The notes: generated by a model not told the origin, from the sequence alone. A DNA stretch of 64,000 nt from Thiohalophilus sp. (GCF_034521165.1 NZ_JAXHMV010000011.1:117795-181794); one strand, 5' to 3'. Shown: positions 1 to 8,698, numbered from the stretch's first letter. Program-made: numbers and translations.

Positions 1-1376
1 GCGCAAATCGCCGCCACGTTGGTTACGCCGTTATCGTCCACGACGCGTTTGTAAGCTTCCATGCGGGGCTGGGCGCCTTTGACGCGCAACTCCATGAGAT
101 CGTCGGTCAACAGACCGCCACCGCCACCGCAGCAGAAAGTCGCTTCCTTGATGTAGTCGGCGGGCATGTCGACGTAATTGTTACAGACCGCCCGAATGAT
201 CGCGCGGGGAATATCGAACTGACCACCGGGCTTGTCACCCATGCGCGAGGCACGTGCCACGTTACAGGAATCGTGGAAGGTGAGCGTCATGTGATCGTTT
301 TCGGACTTGTCGAATTTCAGTTTGTTCTTCTGGATCAGATCATAGGTGAATTCGCAGATGTGCTGCGGTACCGGATAATTGGGATCCAGAAAATCGAACG
401 GACCGGCCAGCGTGTTCAGGAAGCTGTAGGCAACACGCCAGGCATGGCCGCATTCGCCGAATACAATACGCTTGACGCCAAGATCCAGCGCGGCCTTGCG
501 AACCCGCATGGAAAGGTCACGCATGTTTTCGTAACTGCCGATGAACATGCCAAAGTTGGCGGCCTCGGACGCGTAGGAACTCATCGTCCAGCTCACCCCG
601 GCTTCATGGAAGACCTTGGCGTAACCGATCAGGCCATCCACATGCGGCTCGGCGAAGAAGTCGGCGGACGGGGTGACCAGCAGGATTTCCGCGCCTTTTT
701 GATCCAGCGGGAACTTGACCGGGACACCGGTATCTTCCTCGACTTCTTCTTCAAGACCTTCCAGGGTATCGGCCAGGGCCGGTTCGGGCAGCCCCAGGTT
801 GTTACCGATTGTCCCGGCCTTGCCGATAATTTCGTTGCAGTATTTCTGCCCGACACCGATGCTGTCCATGATTTCGCGGGCGGCCATGGAGATTTCGGCA
901 GTGTCGATGCCGTAGGGGCAGTACACGGAACAACGTCGGCACTGGGAGCACTGATGGAAGTAGCTGTACCAGTCGTCGAGGACGTCCCTGGTCAGATCCT
1001 TCGCGCCGACCAGCTTGGGGAAATATTTCCCGGCAAAGGTGCGATAGCGGCGATAGACCTGACGCAACAGATCCTGACGGGCCACCGGCATGTTCTTCGG
1101 ATCGCTGGTACCCAGGTAGTAGTGGCACTTGTCGGTACAGGCGCCGCATTTGACGCAGGAATCGAGATAAACCTGCAGCGAGCGATAACGACCGCGCAGG
1201 TCATCGAGTTTTTCCAGCGCCTTTTCTTCCCAGTTGTCGACCAGCTCGCCGGGGAAACCCAGGGCTTCCTGAAACTGAGGCTTGGCCACATAGGGCTTGC
1301 TATGCGCCATTACCCCTTCTTTGAGCTTGGGGATGAGCGGGTATTCGTGCAATTCCGGTGTGTCGAAGTCTGCCAC
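1..1376 (-). CDS. dsrK: DsrK, Fe-S subunit of the DsrMKJOP membrane complex (partial, 3' end outside window)
   Basis: Cytoplasmic iron-sulfur subunit of the DsrMKJOP complex, related to heterodisulfide reductase HdrD and thought to exchange electrons with DsrC. Translating the minus strand gives about 458 residues, so some 60 C-terminal residues of a usual DsrK lie beyond the left edge. Two cysteine clusters of the 4Fe-4S ferredoxin kind are visible (SCVKCGACTDKC and CSQCRRCSVYCP), followed later by the CCG-type motif FCCGGGGG that holds the catalytic cubane in HdrB/D relatives. The start is a GTG at 1374-1376 behind AGAGGA. It lies 32 nt after dsrM in the same operon. Identification is firm from motifs and context. 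Confidence 0.93.
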   Translation of the reverse strand, partial: MADFDTPELHEYPLIPKLKEGVMAHSKPYVAKPQFQEALGFPGELVDNWEEKALEKLDDLRGRYRSLQVYLDSCVKCGACTDKCHYYLGTSDPKNMPVARQDLLRQVYRRYRTFAGKYFPKLVGAKDLTRDVLDDWYSYFHQCSQCRRCSVYCPYGIDTAEISMAAREIMDSIGVGQKYCNEIIGKAGTIGNNLGLPEPALADTLEGLEEEVEEDTGVPVKFPLDQKGAEILLVTPSADFFAEPHVDGLIGYAKVFHEAGVSWTMSSYASEAANFGMFIGSYENMRDLSMRVRKAALDLGVKRIVFGECGHAWRVAYSFLNTLAGPFDFLDPNYPVPQHICEFTYDLIQKNKLKFDKSENDHMTLTFHDSCNVARASRMGDKPGGQFDIPRAIIRAVCNNYVDMPADYIKEATFCCGGGGGLLTDDLMELRVKGAQPRMEAYKRVVDDNGVTNVAAIC

Positions 1377-1408
1377 GTTAATAATCCTCTAGCGACTTTC
1401 CAGTGTAT

Positions 1409-2137
1409 TTACTTTTCGAGTTCGGCGGCCCACGGTGCCAGATGGCGTTTTTCCCGCGGGTTGTCGACCTGGTTGCGGCTCGGGCTGAAGAACACACCCG
1501 GTGCGTGCAGCAGCTTGCTGATGGGGAAGATGATCATCAGCAGGGCGACCAGTGTCAGATGAACCAGTAAAAATGCGTCACCTGGCAGCGGTTCGATCGT
1601 GAAGCGCAACAGGCCAAGGAAAAAGGCTTTAACCATGACAATGTCGGTATGCGCGACAAAGGTCATCATCATGCCGCTGACGCCGATGGCAATCAGCAGT
1701 AACAGCATAAGATAGTCGGAGGGTGAGGAAATGTAACGCACCCGATCGACGAAAATCCGCCGGGCAAACAGGCCGAGCAGGCCGATGATCATGGCAAAAG
1801 AGGCGTATTTACCAAACGGTTGAATCAGATCAACCCAGAACCAGGTGTCCGCCTGGAAATACCGCAGATGTCGCAGCAATACGAGTAACAGGCCCAGATG
1901 GAACAACCAGCCAAACAGCCAGGTCCATTTGGTCGCCTTGAACAGGCTGGTGAACAGTACTACTTCGTGTACCATTCGCATTACAACACCGGAGCGACTC
2001 ACGGGAGCCGGTGTCGTGGGAATCTTTAATGGTGCCGGCGTACGTGCGTACAAGGCAATCTTGCGCACCAAACCAACAACCAGCAGCAAGGTTGCCGCAT
2101 AAAATAAAATTGCGTAAGTCACGGACAGCGCCGACAT
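1409..2137 (-). CDS. dsrM: DsrM, membrane b-type cytochrome subunit of DsrMKJOP
   Basis: NarI-like integral membrane subunit that passes electrons between the quinone pool and DsrK. The 242-residue protein has about five hydrophobic segments (around residues 5-25, 75-95, 112-128, 145-165 and 190-212), with histidines in or near them that could bind haem b. Length and hydrophobicity fit the family. It follows dsrC after a perfect stem-loop and precedes dsrK, the order seen in purple sulfur bacteria. Confidence 0.93.
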   Translation of the reverse strand: MSALSVTYAILFYAATLLLVVGLVRKIALYARTPAPLKIPTTPAPVSRSGVVMRMVHEVVLFTSLFKATKWTWLFGWLFHLGLLLVLLRHLRYFQADTWFWVDLIQPFGKYASFAMIIGLLGLFARRIFVDRVRYISSPSDYLMLLLLIAIGVSGMMMTFVAHTDIVMVKAFFLGLLRFTIEPLPGDAFLLVHLTLVALLMIIFPISKLLHAPGVFFSPSRNQVDNPREKRHLAPWAAELEK

Positions 2138-2200
2138 GCTACTGTTCCCTCTACGTTAACTCGTTGTAATTATCGGTTTAGATCATATTTAGGTGGAAAG

Positions 2201-2221
2201 GAGGGGAGTAACACTCCCCTC
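2201..2221 (-). terminator. perfect 9-bp stem-loop between dsrC and dsrM
   Basis: GAGGGGAGT and ACTCCCCTC form a perfect 9-bp stem with a 3-nt loop 20 nt after the dsrC stop codon. No U-tract follows in the direction of dsr transcription, so it is more likely a partial terminator or an mRNA-end stabiliser than a strong terminator. This would let dsrC be expressed above dsrMK. Confidence 0.55.
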
Positions 2222-2241
2222 GAATCCCGCAGCGTCGGTGT

Positions 2242-2577
2242 TCAGACGCAGCCAGTCGGCTTGGGCAGACCGGCATATTTACATGCCTGCTTGCCGGGGC
2301 CATAGGGGAACAGTTCGTACAGGTACTTGCTGTTACCTTTTTCCTTGCCCAGTTTCTTGCCGATAGCCTTGGTCAGTACACGAACTGCCGGCGCGATCTG
2401 ATACTCTTCATAGTATTCGCGCAGGAAGTTGATGACTTCCCAATGGTTTTCATTCAGGTCCTGGCCTTCGTCTTTGGCCATATACTCTGCAACTTCCGGA
2501 GTCCATTCTGCGAGGTTTGTCAGATAACCTTCTTCGTCGACTTCCAGCTCTTTGCCGCCTACGTTGATAGTACCCAT
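2242..2577 (-). CDS. dsrC: DsrC, sulfur-carrier partner of sulfite reductase
   Basis: Small sulfur-carrier protein that delivers or accepts sulfur at DsrAB as a trisulfide and is recycled by DsrMKJOP. The 111-residue protein ends with the functional C-terminal arm: two conserved cysteines eleven residues apart, Cys99 and penultimate Cys110 (…QACKYAGLPKPTGCV). A strong GAGGAGA site lies 7 nt before the ATG. Having both cysteines marks it as a true DsrC and separates it from the cysteine-free paralogue at 8699-9040. Confidence 0.97.
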   Translation of the reverse strand: MGTINVGGKELEVDEEGYLTNLAEWTPEVAEYMAKDEGQDLNENHWEVINFLREYYEEYQIAPAVRVLTKAIGKKLGKEKGNSKYLYELFPYGPGKQACKYAGLPKPTGCV

Positions 2578-2618
2578 CGTTTATCTCCTCAGTAAGATAC
2601 TGTGTGTGGATTTACTCA

Positions 2619-2927
2619 TTAAGTCCATGCGCTGACTTTGTCGTTATCGACAGTCAGCTGAACGAAACCGCTGTAGTCGACAACCTTGACGCCGTCGATC
2701 AGCTTGCTTTCGTCGATGCCTCGGGCTTTAAGATCAGGGCCCAGAACATAGAAAGAAATATCTTTCATCGCGCCTGATACCTTGTCAGCATGTGCTGTAC
2801 CCTTCATCGCACCATAAACCCCGTCTTCATACATAATAACGGAGCTACCCTTGAGAGCGTGACTTATAGCGCTATCGAGAGAGTTACGCTCATAAGGTGA
2901 TTTATTTACAGTGTGTATAATCGGCAT
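2619..2927 (-). CDS. dsrH: DsrH, subunit of the DsrE2F2H2 sulfurtransferase
   Basis: TusB-like subunit of the DsrEFH sulfur relay that hands persulfide sulfur to DsrC. The ATG at 2925-2927, six bases after AGGTGG, gives 102 residues starting MPIIHTVNKSP. An in-frame GTG nine bases upstream is less likely because it overlaps that ribosome site. The sequence contains no cysteine, although Allochromatium vinosum DsrH has a conserved Cys20; the aligned stretch here reads LDSAIS. It sits between dsrF and dsrC. Confidence 0.93.
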   Translation of the reverse strand: MPIIHTVNKSPYERNSLDSAISHALKGSSVIMYEDGVYGAMKGTAHADKVSGAMKDISFYVLGPDLKARGIDESKLIDGVKVVDYSGFVQLTVDNDKVSAWT

Positions 2928-2943
2928 TTTTCCCACCTAATAC

Positions 2944-3351
2944 TTAGAAGCTCAAAACGACGTCGGAACCGTCAATAATCTTGGCGAGTTCCTCGGCAGA
3001 GACGACCTTGATGGAGTCTTTTTCCGCCCAGTCGTCGTCTTCGTCTTCATATTTCAGATCGAGCAAATCGTCGACGCTCAGACCGCGTGCGTCGAGAGAT
3101 TCTTTTTCGACATAAATTTTCTGAACGTCATAATCGCCCAGGGCCGAGTAGGTCGGCGAGAAATTCTTGATGCCGAGCTCGGAGGTATCCTGACCTTTCA
3201 TGATCTGGTAAACACCATCATCAATGAATGCCAGTGAAACGTCCTGTTCGAATGCGGCACCGATCAGTACGACTTCCAGGGATTCCCAGGCATAGACCGT
3301 ACCGTAGGGCGCCCGGCGGTTCAGATATAAAAAATTCTTAATATCAGACAT
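2944..3351 (-). CDS. dsrF: DsrF, subunit of the DsrE2F2H2 sulfurtransferase
   Basis: TusC-like structural subunit of the DsrEFH hexamer. The likely start is the ATG at 3349-3351 preceded by AGGGG, giving 135 residues with the family signature LNRRAPYGTVYAWE near the N-terminus. A GTG nine bases upstream is the alternative. There is no cysteine, as is common for this subunit. A very acidic patch (YEDEDDDW) lies around residues 100-108. Confidence 0.93.
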   Translation of the reverse strand: MSDIKNFLYLNRRAPYGTVYAWESLEVVLIGAAFEQDVSLAFIDDGVYQIMKGQDTSELGIKNFSPTYSALGDYDVQKIYVEKESLDARGLSVDDLLDLKYEDEDDDWAEKDSIKVVSAEELAKIIDGSDVVLSF

Positions 3352-3366
3352 AAGAGGCACCCCTAA

Positions 3367-3759
3367 TCAGTCACCAAATACCATCAGACGATCCGCCTGG
3401 ACACAGCCTTCGATCAGCTGTCCCAGACCGGAGATACGAAAACCGGGGGCAATGTTATTGCCGTCCTTACCGTTTCGCTCCTGTTCGCCTTCGTCAACAA
3501 TACCACGACGCTGCGCGGCGGCAACGCAAACCACCAGATCCATATCGTGTTTGCTGGCCAGTTCAGACCAGGTCTTCACGATGTTCAGATCATCCTGCGG
3601 TGGAGTGGTGTAACGCGTACCGTTATTTACGCCATCATGATAGAAAAATACACGAAAGACCTCATGACCCGCATCCAGCGCGGCCCTGACAAAGTTCAGG
3701 GCCGACGTAGAAGCTTCATGATTGTAAGGGCCTTCGTTAACCTGAATAACAAACTTCAT
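3367..3759 (-). CDS. dsrE: DsrE, catalytic subunit of the DsrE2F2H2 sulfurtransferase
   Basis: TusD-like subunit carrying the persulfide-forming cysteine of the DsrEFH complex. The 130-residue protein has Cys78 in DLVVCVAAAQRRG, the position of the essential cysteine in A. vinosum DsrE, and a second cysteine in IEGCVQADR near the C-terminus. Presence of dsrE, dsrF and dsrH marks the sulfur-oxidising rather than sulfate-reducing form of the pathway. It follows dsrB after 20 nt and is co-directional. Confidence 0.96.
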   Translation of the reverse strand: MKFVIQVNEGPYNHEASTSALNFVRAALDAGHEVFRVFFYHDGVNNGTRYTTPPQDDLNIVKTWSELASKHDMDLVVCVAAAQRRGIVDEGEQERNGKDGNNIAPGFRISGLGQLIEGCVQADRLMVFGD

Positions 3760-3779
3760 CTGATTAACGTCCCCCTGGT

Positions 3780-4856
3780 TTAGAAGCGGATGTGGGTTGA
3801 AGCGTTCAGACTGCTGCGGGCACCACGCCAGTTATCGATGTGATACTTGGTGAACGGCAGACCGGTTACTTCAAAGAAACGCGGCCAACCGATACGCTCG
3901 ATCCAGTCGTTGATACGCTCCCAGTCTTTCGCTCCTTCCTTGTATTCCTTGAGAATGCGCTTGACGATGGCGGTTGCTTCAGGCCAACGCGGCGGATTAT
4001 TCGGAATACCGGAGGCAACCAGCTTCTGGAAGGTCGGCTTGCTACGGGCGTTGGAGTGGTTACCACCCACCCAGATAGCCAGCTTGGTGTGTTCCGGATC
4101 GTTGATCTGCATCGGCGGGCAGGGCGGGAAGCAGGCACCACAGCAGATGCATTTCTTCTCGTCCACTTCCAAAGAAGCCTTGCCGTTAACCATGGCCGGA
4201 CGAATCGCGGCAACCGGGCAACGGGCAACAACCGAGGGACGTTCGCACACATTGGCAACCAGGTCGTGGTTGATGCGCGGCGGCTTGGTGTGCTGAACGT
4301 TGATGGCGATATCACCCTGGCCGCCACAGTTGATCTGGCAGCAGGACGTCGTCATATGCACCCGGTTGGGCATGTTGCAGTTCTTGAACTCGTCGACCAG
4401 CTCATCCATCATCGCCTTGACCACGCCAGAGGCGTCGGTACCCGGGATGTCGCAGTGCAACCAGCCCTGGGTGTGCGAAATCATCGATACCGAGTTACCG
4501 GTACCGCCAACGATAAAGCCGGCGTCGGTCAGGGCAGTGATCAACGGATCAACCTTGGCCGCATCGGAAACCATGTATTCGATGTTGGAACGAATGGTAA
4601 ACCGAACATAGCCATCACCAAACTTCTCGCCGATTTCAGTCAGCTTGCGCAGTGAGTAGACGTCCAGAATACGCTGGGTACCGGCCTTGACGGTCCAGAT
4701 TTCATCACCGCTGTGGGCGACGTGGCGCAGAACACCCGGTTTCGGGTGTTCGTGGAATTTCCACAGGCCGAAGTTTTTGCGCATTACCGGATGCATGTAC
4801 TGGAAGCCGTCGGGGCAACCAGATTCAATAGGTTGACGCATGTCTTCGTATGCCAT
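3780..4856 (-). CDS. dsrB: DsrB, beta subunit of reverse dissimilatory sulfite reductase
   Basis: Beta subunit of the siroheme enzyme that oxidises sulfane sulfur to sulfite in the cytoplasm. The second of two adjacent ATGs (4854-4856) is better spaced from AGGAGAG and gives 358 residues. Visible are the siroheme/4Fe-4S region with SCCQINCGGQGD around residue 170 and an inserted ferredoxin domain with CICCGACFPPCP. Length is normal. It starts 50 nt after dsrA. Confidence 0.96.
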   Translation of the reverse strand: MAYEDMRQPIESGCPDGFQYMHPVMRKNFGLWKFHEHPKPGVLRHVAHSGDEIWTVKAGTQRILDVYSLRKLTEIGEKFGDGYVRFTIRSNIEYMVSDAAKVDPLITALTDAGFIVGGTGNSVSMISHTQGWLHCDIPGTDASGVVKAMMDELVDEFKNCNMPNRVHMTTSCCQINCGGQGDIAINVQHTKPPRINHDLVANVCERPSVVARCPVAAIRPAMVNGKASLEVDEKKCICCGACFPPCPPMQINDPEHTKLAIWVGGNHSNARSKPTFQKLVASGIPNNPPRWPEATAIVKRILKEYKEGAKDWERINDWIERIGWPRFFEVTGLPFTKYHIDNWRGARSSLNASTHIRF

Positions 4857-4906
4857 CATTCTCTCCTGATTGAGTTAATCTTACTTAATCTGTCAACCTT
4901 GATGGT

Positions 4907-6167
4907 TTACGCGGAAGCTTCTTCAGCTTTGCGGGCAAACCATTTTTCGGCTTCCTCGTCCCAGCCATCAGTCCGTACATAAGAAGACTGACGCGGGTTG
5001 TTGACCATGTGCGGATCAACGTCGATGCCGACGCCTTCCAGGAAGTTCACCAGGCCGATACGTTCGATCATTTCACCGGTACGCTCATGTTCCAGCGCGT
5101 TCTCGGCGAAGAAGTCGATGGTTTCCTCGGCGATTTCCACCAGGCGCTCGTAATCTTCTTCGGTTTCCAGCTTCATGAACGGAACGATAACGGTACCCAT
5201 CAGGTCACCGATCTTCAGCGTACGCTTACCACCGATCAGCAGGGTGATACCGCGGTCGTCGCCGGGAGACAGCGCCTTGTTCATGACGTTCAGGCAGTGC
5301 ATGCAGCGTACGCAGTTGTGGTTGTCCACTTCCAGCGTGTCGTCGTCTTTCAGGCTCAGTGCCTGGGTCGGGCAACGGGTGATGACGTTGTCGATCACGT
5401 ATTCACGACCCTTGGCCTTGACGAAGTTCTTGACTTCTTCCTGGTCGACTTTCATATCGTCGCGCCAGGTACCGATGATGGCGAAAGTCAGCACGCTCGA
5501 TGGCGTTCACGCAATCGTTCGGGCAGCCGGAGACCTTGAACTTGAACTTGTAGGGCAGGGCCGGACGATGCACGTCGTCGGTGAAGTTGTTGACCAGCCA
5601 GCGCTGAATACCGTGCTCGTTGGCGCAGGACTGTTCGCAACGCGCGGAACCGACACAGGACATGGCGGTACGTACGCACGGACCGGCACCACCGAGGTCC
5701 CAGCCGTATTCGTTGATTTCGTCGAAGAAGTGCTGGGTACCGGCGGTGTTGGTGCCGATGAACATGATGTTACCGGTCTGACCGTGGAAGGTGACCAGGC
5801 CTGAACCGTGTTTTTCCCAGCTGTCGCCGAGCTGGTTCAGCATGTCAGTGGTGTAGTAGTTACCTGCCGGCGGCTGAACGCGCAGGGTGTGGAATTCGCG
5901 AGAAGCGGGGAAGGCGTCGCCAACTTCGGAGAAGCGCGGAATGATACCGCCGCCATAACCGAATACGGAAACCGTACCGCCTTTCCAGTAACCCTTGCGA
6001 GTTTCGTAAGAGTGCTCCAGCTGCCCCAGCAGGGAACTGGCCATTTCATTGATTCGTTCGTCGGGATGATCGTCGCGCAGACGCTTAAAACCGGAAATAA
6101 AGCTGGGCCAGGGGCCTTTTTCCAGCTCATCCAGCATCGGAGTGTCATATAGTTTCTTTGCAGCCAT
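4907..6167 (-). CDS. dsrA: DsrA, alpha subunit of reverse dissimilatory sulfite reductase, interrupted by a 1-nt frameshift
   Basis: Alpha subunit of the sulfite reductase. The frame opened by the ATG at 6165-6167 (AAGGAG 6 nt upstream) carries the siroheme-cluster cysteines (SCVGSARC, then GCPNDC) and then loses homology after …NAIERAD. The family sequence resumes in another frame with IIGTWRDDMKVD and runs through the ferredoxin domain (CPTQAL, CVRCMHC) to the stop at 4907. Deleting one base from the AAA run at 5484-5486 joins both parts into a normal 419-residue DsrA. Both halves are well conserved, so a sequencing error or a very recent mutation is likelier than decay. Confidence 0.93.
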
Positions 6168-6626
6168 GGTGTTCTCCTTAAGGGGTTACCCAAATAAGCC
6201 GTTGTACGTTTTACCTTTAAACCCCACCAAGCCGTGGGATTAAACACATCTTTTACAAGTTGCCCGAAGTCTATGCCGCAACTTTTGTGACGAGTATCAT
6301 ACTGATGGGGTGAATTGGGGCCCCCGGGTTATCCCTAATGGGGTATACCACCGGGCCACTACATGTAGGGGCTCTCGTCCACCCGATACACAAACGTCAC
6401 TCACTCCCTGATAAAACCGGCCGGTTTGCCGCTTGGGGCGTATTACCAGCTGGGTATTCGTCTGTCTGGCGCGGTATGCTCTAATCTGTTTGATGGTCCG
6501 CGCCGTGACCTCCCGATTCCGCGAAAGCGTCACTATATATAAGAGGCTCACCGATTTGCCGGCGAACAATACCTGACTAAAAGAGTCGGGGATGCCCCGT
6601 AAAATGTGGGCGTATTCTACTGATGA
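6168..6626. promoter_or_regulatory. divergent control region between dsrA and the tauD-like gene
   Basis: This 459-nt gap must hold the promoters of the leftward dsr operon and the rightward dioxygenase gene. It contains an imperfect 18-bp palindrome TATCCCTAATGGGGTATA at 6330-6347 and a perfect 10-bp palindrome CTACATGTAG at 6359-6368, only 11 nt apart. On the minus strand the first reads TACCCCA-TT-AGGGATA, resembling a 7-2-7 response-regulator site. No convincing -35/-10 pair was identified. The minus-strand reading frame at 6297-6641 looks non-coding. Confidence 0.4.
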
Positions 6627-7547
6627 ATGACCAGAATGCAAATCATTAATGCACCGATAAAAAACAGGGCCGCGGCGGTTGCCGCCTTTGACCTGAACAA
6701 CGATCGCGCCTATCGGCAGTGGCGGGATCAGCGTCTGGCCAACTATCCGGCCGGTGCCGCGTCATTGCGCGTGCCGCTGGCCGATCCCGCCAGCCTGAGC
6801 GAGCGCGAACAGCGCAACCTGCGCGAGCAGGTGCGCCGCTGCAATATGGCGATCTATCAGGCCGATCCGGCGACCGACCGCGAGGCGGTCCGGGCGCTGG
6901 GGCGACAGCTGGGACTCGAACGCCTGGACGGGAACCTGTGCGCCGACGAGGACAGTATTACCGCCCTGCAGGTGATCCCCGACGGGCGCCAGCGGGGCTA
7001 TATCCCCTATAGCAACCTGCCGCTGAGCTGGCATACGGATGGATACTATAATAAGGGCGATCAAATGATTCGGGCCATGCTGCTGCATTGCGTGCGCCCG
7101 GCCGCCAGCGGCGGCGAGAATGCCCTGCTGGACCATGAAATGGCCTATATCCACTTGAGAGATACCGATCCCGCCTATATCTCGGCTCTGATGGCGGCCG
7201 ATGCGATGACCATTCCGCCCAATGTGGAGCAGGGGGTCGAGATTCGCGGTGCGGTAAGCGGGCCGGTATTTTCCATCGACGGACCAACCGGGGCCTTGCA
7301 TATGCGCTATACCCACCGCCAGCGCAACATCGAGTGGAAAGCCGACAGTCTGACCCGTGAGGCGGTCGCCTGTTTACGTGAATTTCTGGCCAGCGATTCG
7401 CCGTATATCGTCCGCTATCGCCTGGCCCCGGGAGAAGGTGTGGTGTGTAACAATGTGCTGCACAGCCGCAGCGGCTTCGACGACGATCCGGCGCAGCCAC
7501 GGTTGCTGTACCGGGCGCGCTATTATGATCGCATCAGCGAGACATGA
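6627..7547 (+). CDS. TauD/TfdA-family 2-oxoglutarate/Fe(II) dioxygenase
   Basis: Cytoplasmic 2-oxoglutarate-dependent oxygenase of the TauD/TfdA superfamily. The 306-residue protein has the iron motif HxD in SWHTDGYYN (about residues 133-135), the distal histidine in NNVLHSRSGF, and an arginine in RLLYRARYY that would bind 2-oxoglutarate. The substrate cannot be read from sequence. Its divergent position beside dsrA suggests an organosulfur compound or a dsr-linked role, which is inference. A second ATG at 6636 is an alternative start; neither has a clear ribosome site. Confidence 0.85.
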   Translation: MTRMQIINAPIKNRAAAVAAFDLNNDRAYRQWRDQRLANYPAGAASLRVPLADPASLSEREQRNLREQVRRCNMAIYQADPATDREAVRALGRQLGLERLDGNLCADEDSITALQVIPDGRQRGYIPYSNLPLSWHTDGYYNKGDQMIRAMLLHCVRPAASGGENALLDHEMAYIHLRDTDPAYISALMAADAMTIPPNVEQGVEIRGAVSGPVFSIDGPTGALHMRYTHRQRNIEWKADSLTREAVACLREFLASDSPYIVRYRLAPGEGVVCNNVLHSRSGFDDDPAQPRLLYRARYYDRISET

Positions 7548-7551
7548 GAAT

Positions 7552-7641
7552 ACTTGCTCTCGCAGAGGCGCGGAGCTCGCAACGGAAAGCAAGGGATAAA
7601 AGGTATTACTTTGCGTTCTCTGCGCCTTGGCGAGAGACCAA
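7552..7641. repeat. interspersed palindrome, GCAAAG/CTTTGCGT family
   Basis: Imperfect inverted repeat with arms at about 7554-7592 and 7608-7640 (right arm includes CTTTGCGTTCTCTGCG). It belongs to the family seen again at 9514, 17167, 40131 and 54808 and fills the gap after the dioxygenase gene. Confidence 0.7.
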
Positions 7642-7667
7642 TAAATTCACCGCAACAGGACAGGATT

Positions 7668-7856
7668 ATGCTCTGGTTAAGTGAAGTGTTACTGCAGAAC
7701 CACGATCTGGAAAGTTTTGAACAGCTTGAAAAAGTGATCGTGGAAAAAGCCCGGGAAGGGGAAATGTTTTTCCGGATGGACGTGAAGCCGCCGTTCCAGG
7801 ATACCCCGGAAAACTGGGAAGAACGTCTGGAAGCGGTATTTACCGCCCGGACCTGA
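7668..7856 (+). CDS. small conserved-looking protein upstream of the Cas6-like gene
   Basis: A 62-residue protein starting MLWLSEVLLQ at an ATG preceded by CAGGA. The frame extends further upstream, but that part is translated from the intergenic palindrome and is unlikely to be real. It is acidic and mainly helical in character, with no cysteine and no membrane segment. It lies 21 nt before the Cas6-like gene and probably shares its transcript. I do not recognise the family. Confidence 0.65.
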   Translation: MLWLSEVLLQNHDLESFEQLEKVIVEKAREGEMFFRMDVKPPFQDTPENWEERLEAVFTART

Positions 7857-7877
7857 ATGAGACGCGAGGTGTAAGAC

Positions 7878-8552
7878 GTGTTCTGGAGTGAAGAAAACGA
7901 CGAACAGGAACAATTTGTCATCCCGGAGAATGTGCTGGATGTGGTCTTTGCCGTGAAGGACTGCCCCTGTCTGCCGGCCGAGCACGCCTATTCCCTGTCG
8001 CAAGCCCTGCATGACGCGCTGCCCTGGCTGTACGACGAGGAGCAGGTCGGCGTGCATCCGATTTATGGCGCGGAAAGTGGCAATGGCTGGCAACGGCCGG
8101 AGGATCCCGAGGCGCCGATTTATCTCTCCCGTCGGCAGAAGATGACCCTGCGCGTCCCGCGCGAACGGGTCGATGACGCCCTGCAGTTATCCGGACAAAC
8201 CCTCGAGATCGACGGCTACAGCCTGACGGTGGGGGAGGCCAAAACCCGCCCGTTAAGTGATTTGCCGACCCTGTTTGCCCGTAATGTGGCCACCGAACCG
8301 GGATTGAGCGAGGACGACTTTCTGGCCCGGGTTGCCGAGGAGCTGCGTGAGCTGGATGTCCAGGTCAAGAAAATGATGGCCAGTATCGAGCGCGATATCC
8401 GCACGCCCGACGGCCCGCTGCATACCCGCGGCCTGATGCTGGCCGATCTCAGGCCGGAGGATTCGGTGCGCCTGCAGGAAACCGGGCTGGGACCGCACCG
8501 CAAGCTGGGTTGTGGCCTGTTGGTGCCGCAAAAAGGCATCAAGGCGGTCTGA
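7878..8552 (+). CDS. orphan Cas6/Cmx6-like protein (type I-MYXAN Cas6 family)
   Basis: The 224-residue protein resembles the Cmx6 branch of Cas6, the CRISPR RNA endoribonucleases. It opens with a beta-strand and ALPWLYDEE, followed by VGVHPI, SGNGW and LSRRQKMTLRVP, and ends with the glycine-rich loop GLGPHRKLGCGLLVPQKG that contacts RNA in Cas6 proteins. No CRISPR array and no other cas gene lies in the window. Its neighbours are a cysteine-free DsrC paralogue and two small proteins, beside the dsr operon. A role in another RNA- or sulfur-linked process is inference; the family assignment is from recalled sequence patterns. Confidence 0.75.
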   Translation: MFWSEENDEQEQFVIPENVLDVVFAVKDCPCLPAEHAYSLSQALHDALPWLYDEEQVGVHPIYGAESGNGWQRPEDPEAPIYLSRRQKMTLRVPRERVDDALQLSGQTLEIDGYSLTVGEAKTRPLSDLPTLFARNVATEPGLSEDDFLARVAEELRELDVQVKKMMASIERDIRTPDGPLHTRGLMLADLRPEDSVRLQETGLGPHRKLGCGLLVPQKGIKAV

Positions 8553-8698
8553 ATCGCGGCCAATCTGGTCGAAAATTCACGAAAAGTATTCACCCTGCAC
8601 GCTTTTTTTGGTTTAATAAGCGCCCTTTAATATTCGGCAATTGTAATTTTCGATACGGTTTATTGATACTGACTTGATATTACAGGGGACAAGTAAAA

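Noticed and set aside
273..1562. 429-aa plus-strand open frame
   Set aside because: Antisense to dsrK/dsrM, whose motifs are intact on the minus strand; composition reads as a shadow.
3840..4655. 271-aa plus-strand frame
   Set aside because: Antisense shadow of dsrB.
6297..6641. 114-aa minus-strand frame upstream of dsrA
   Set aside because: Overlaps the control region, has no ribosome site and no protein-like pattern.
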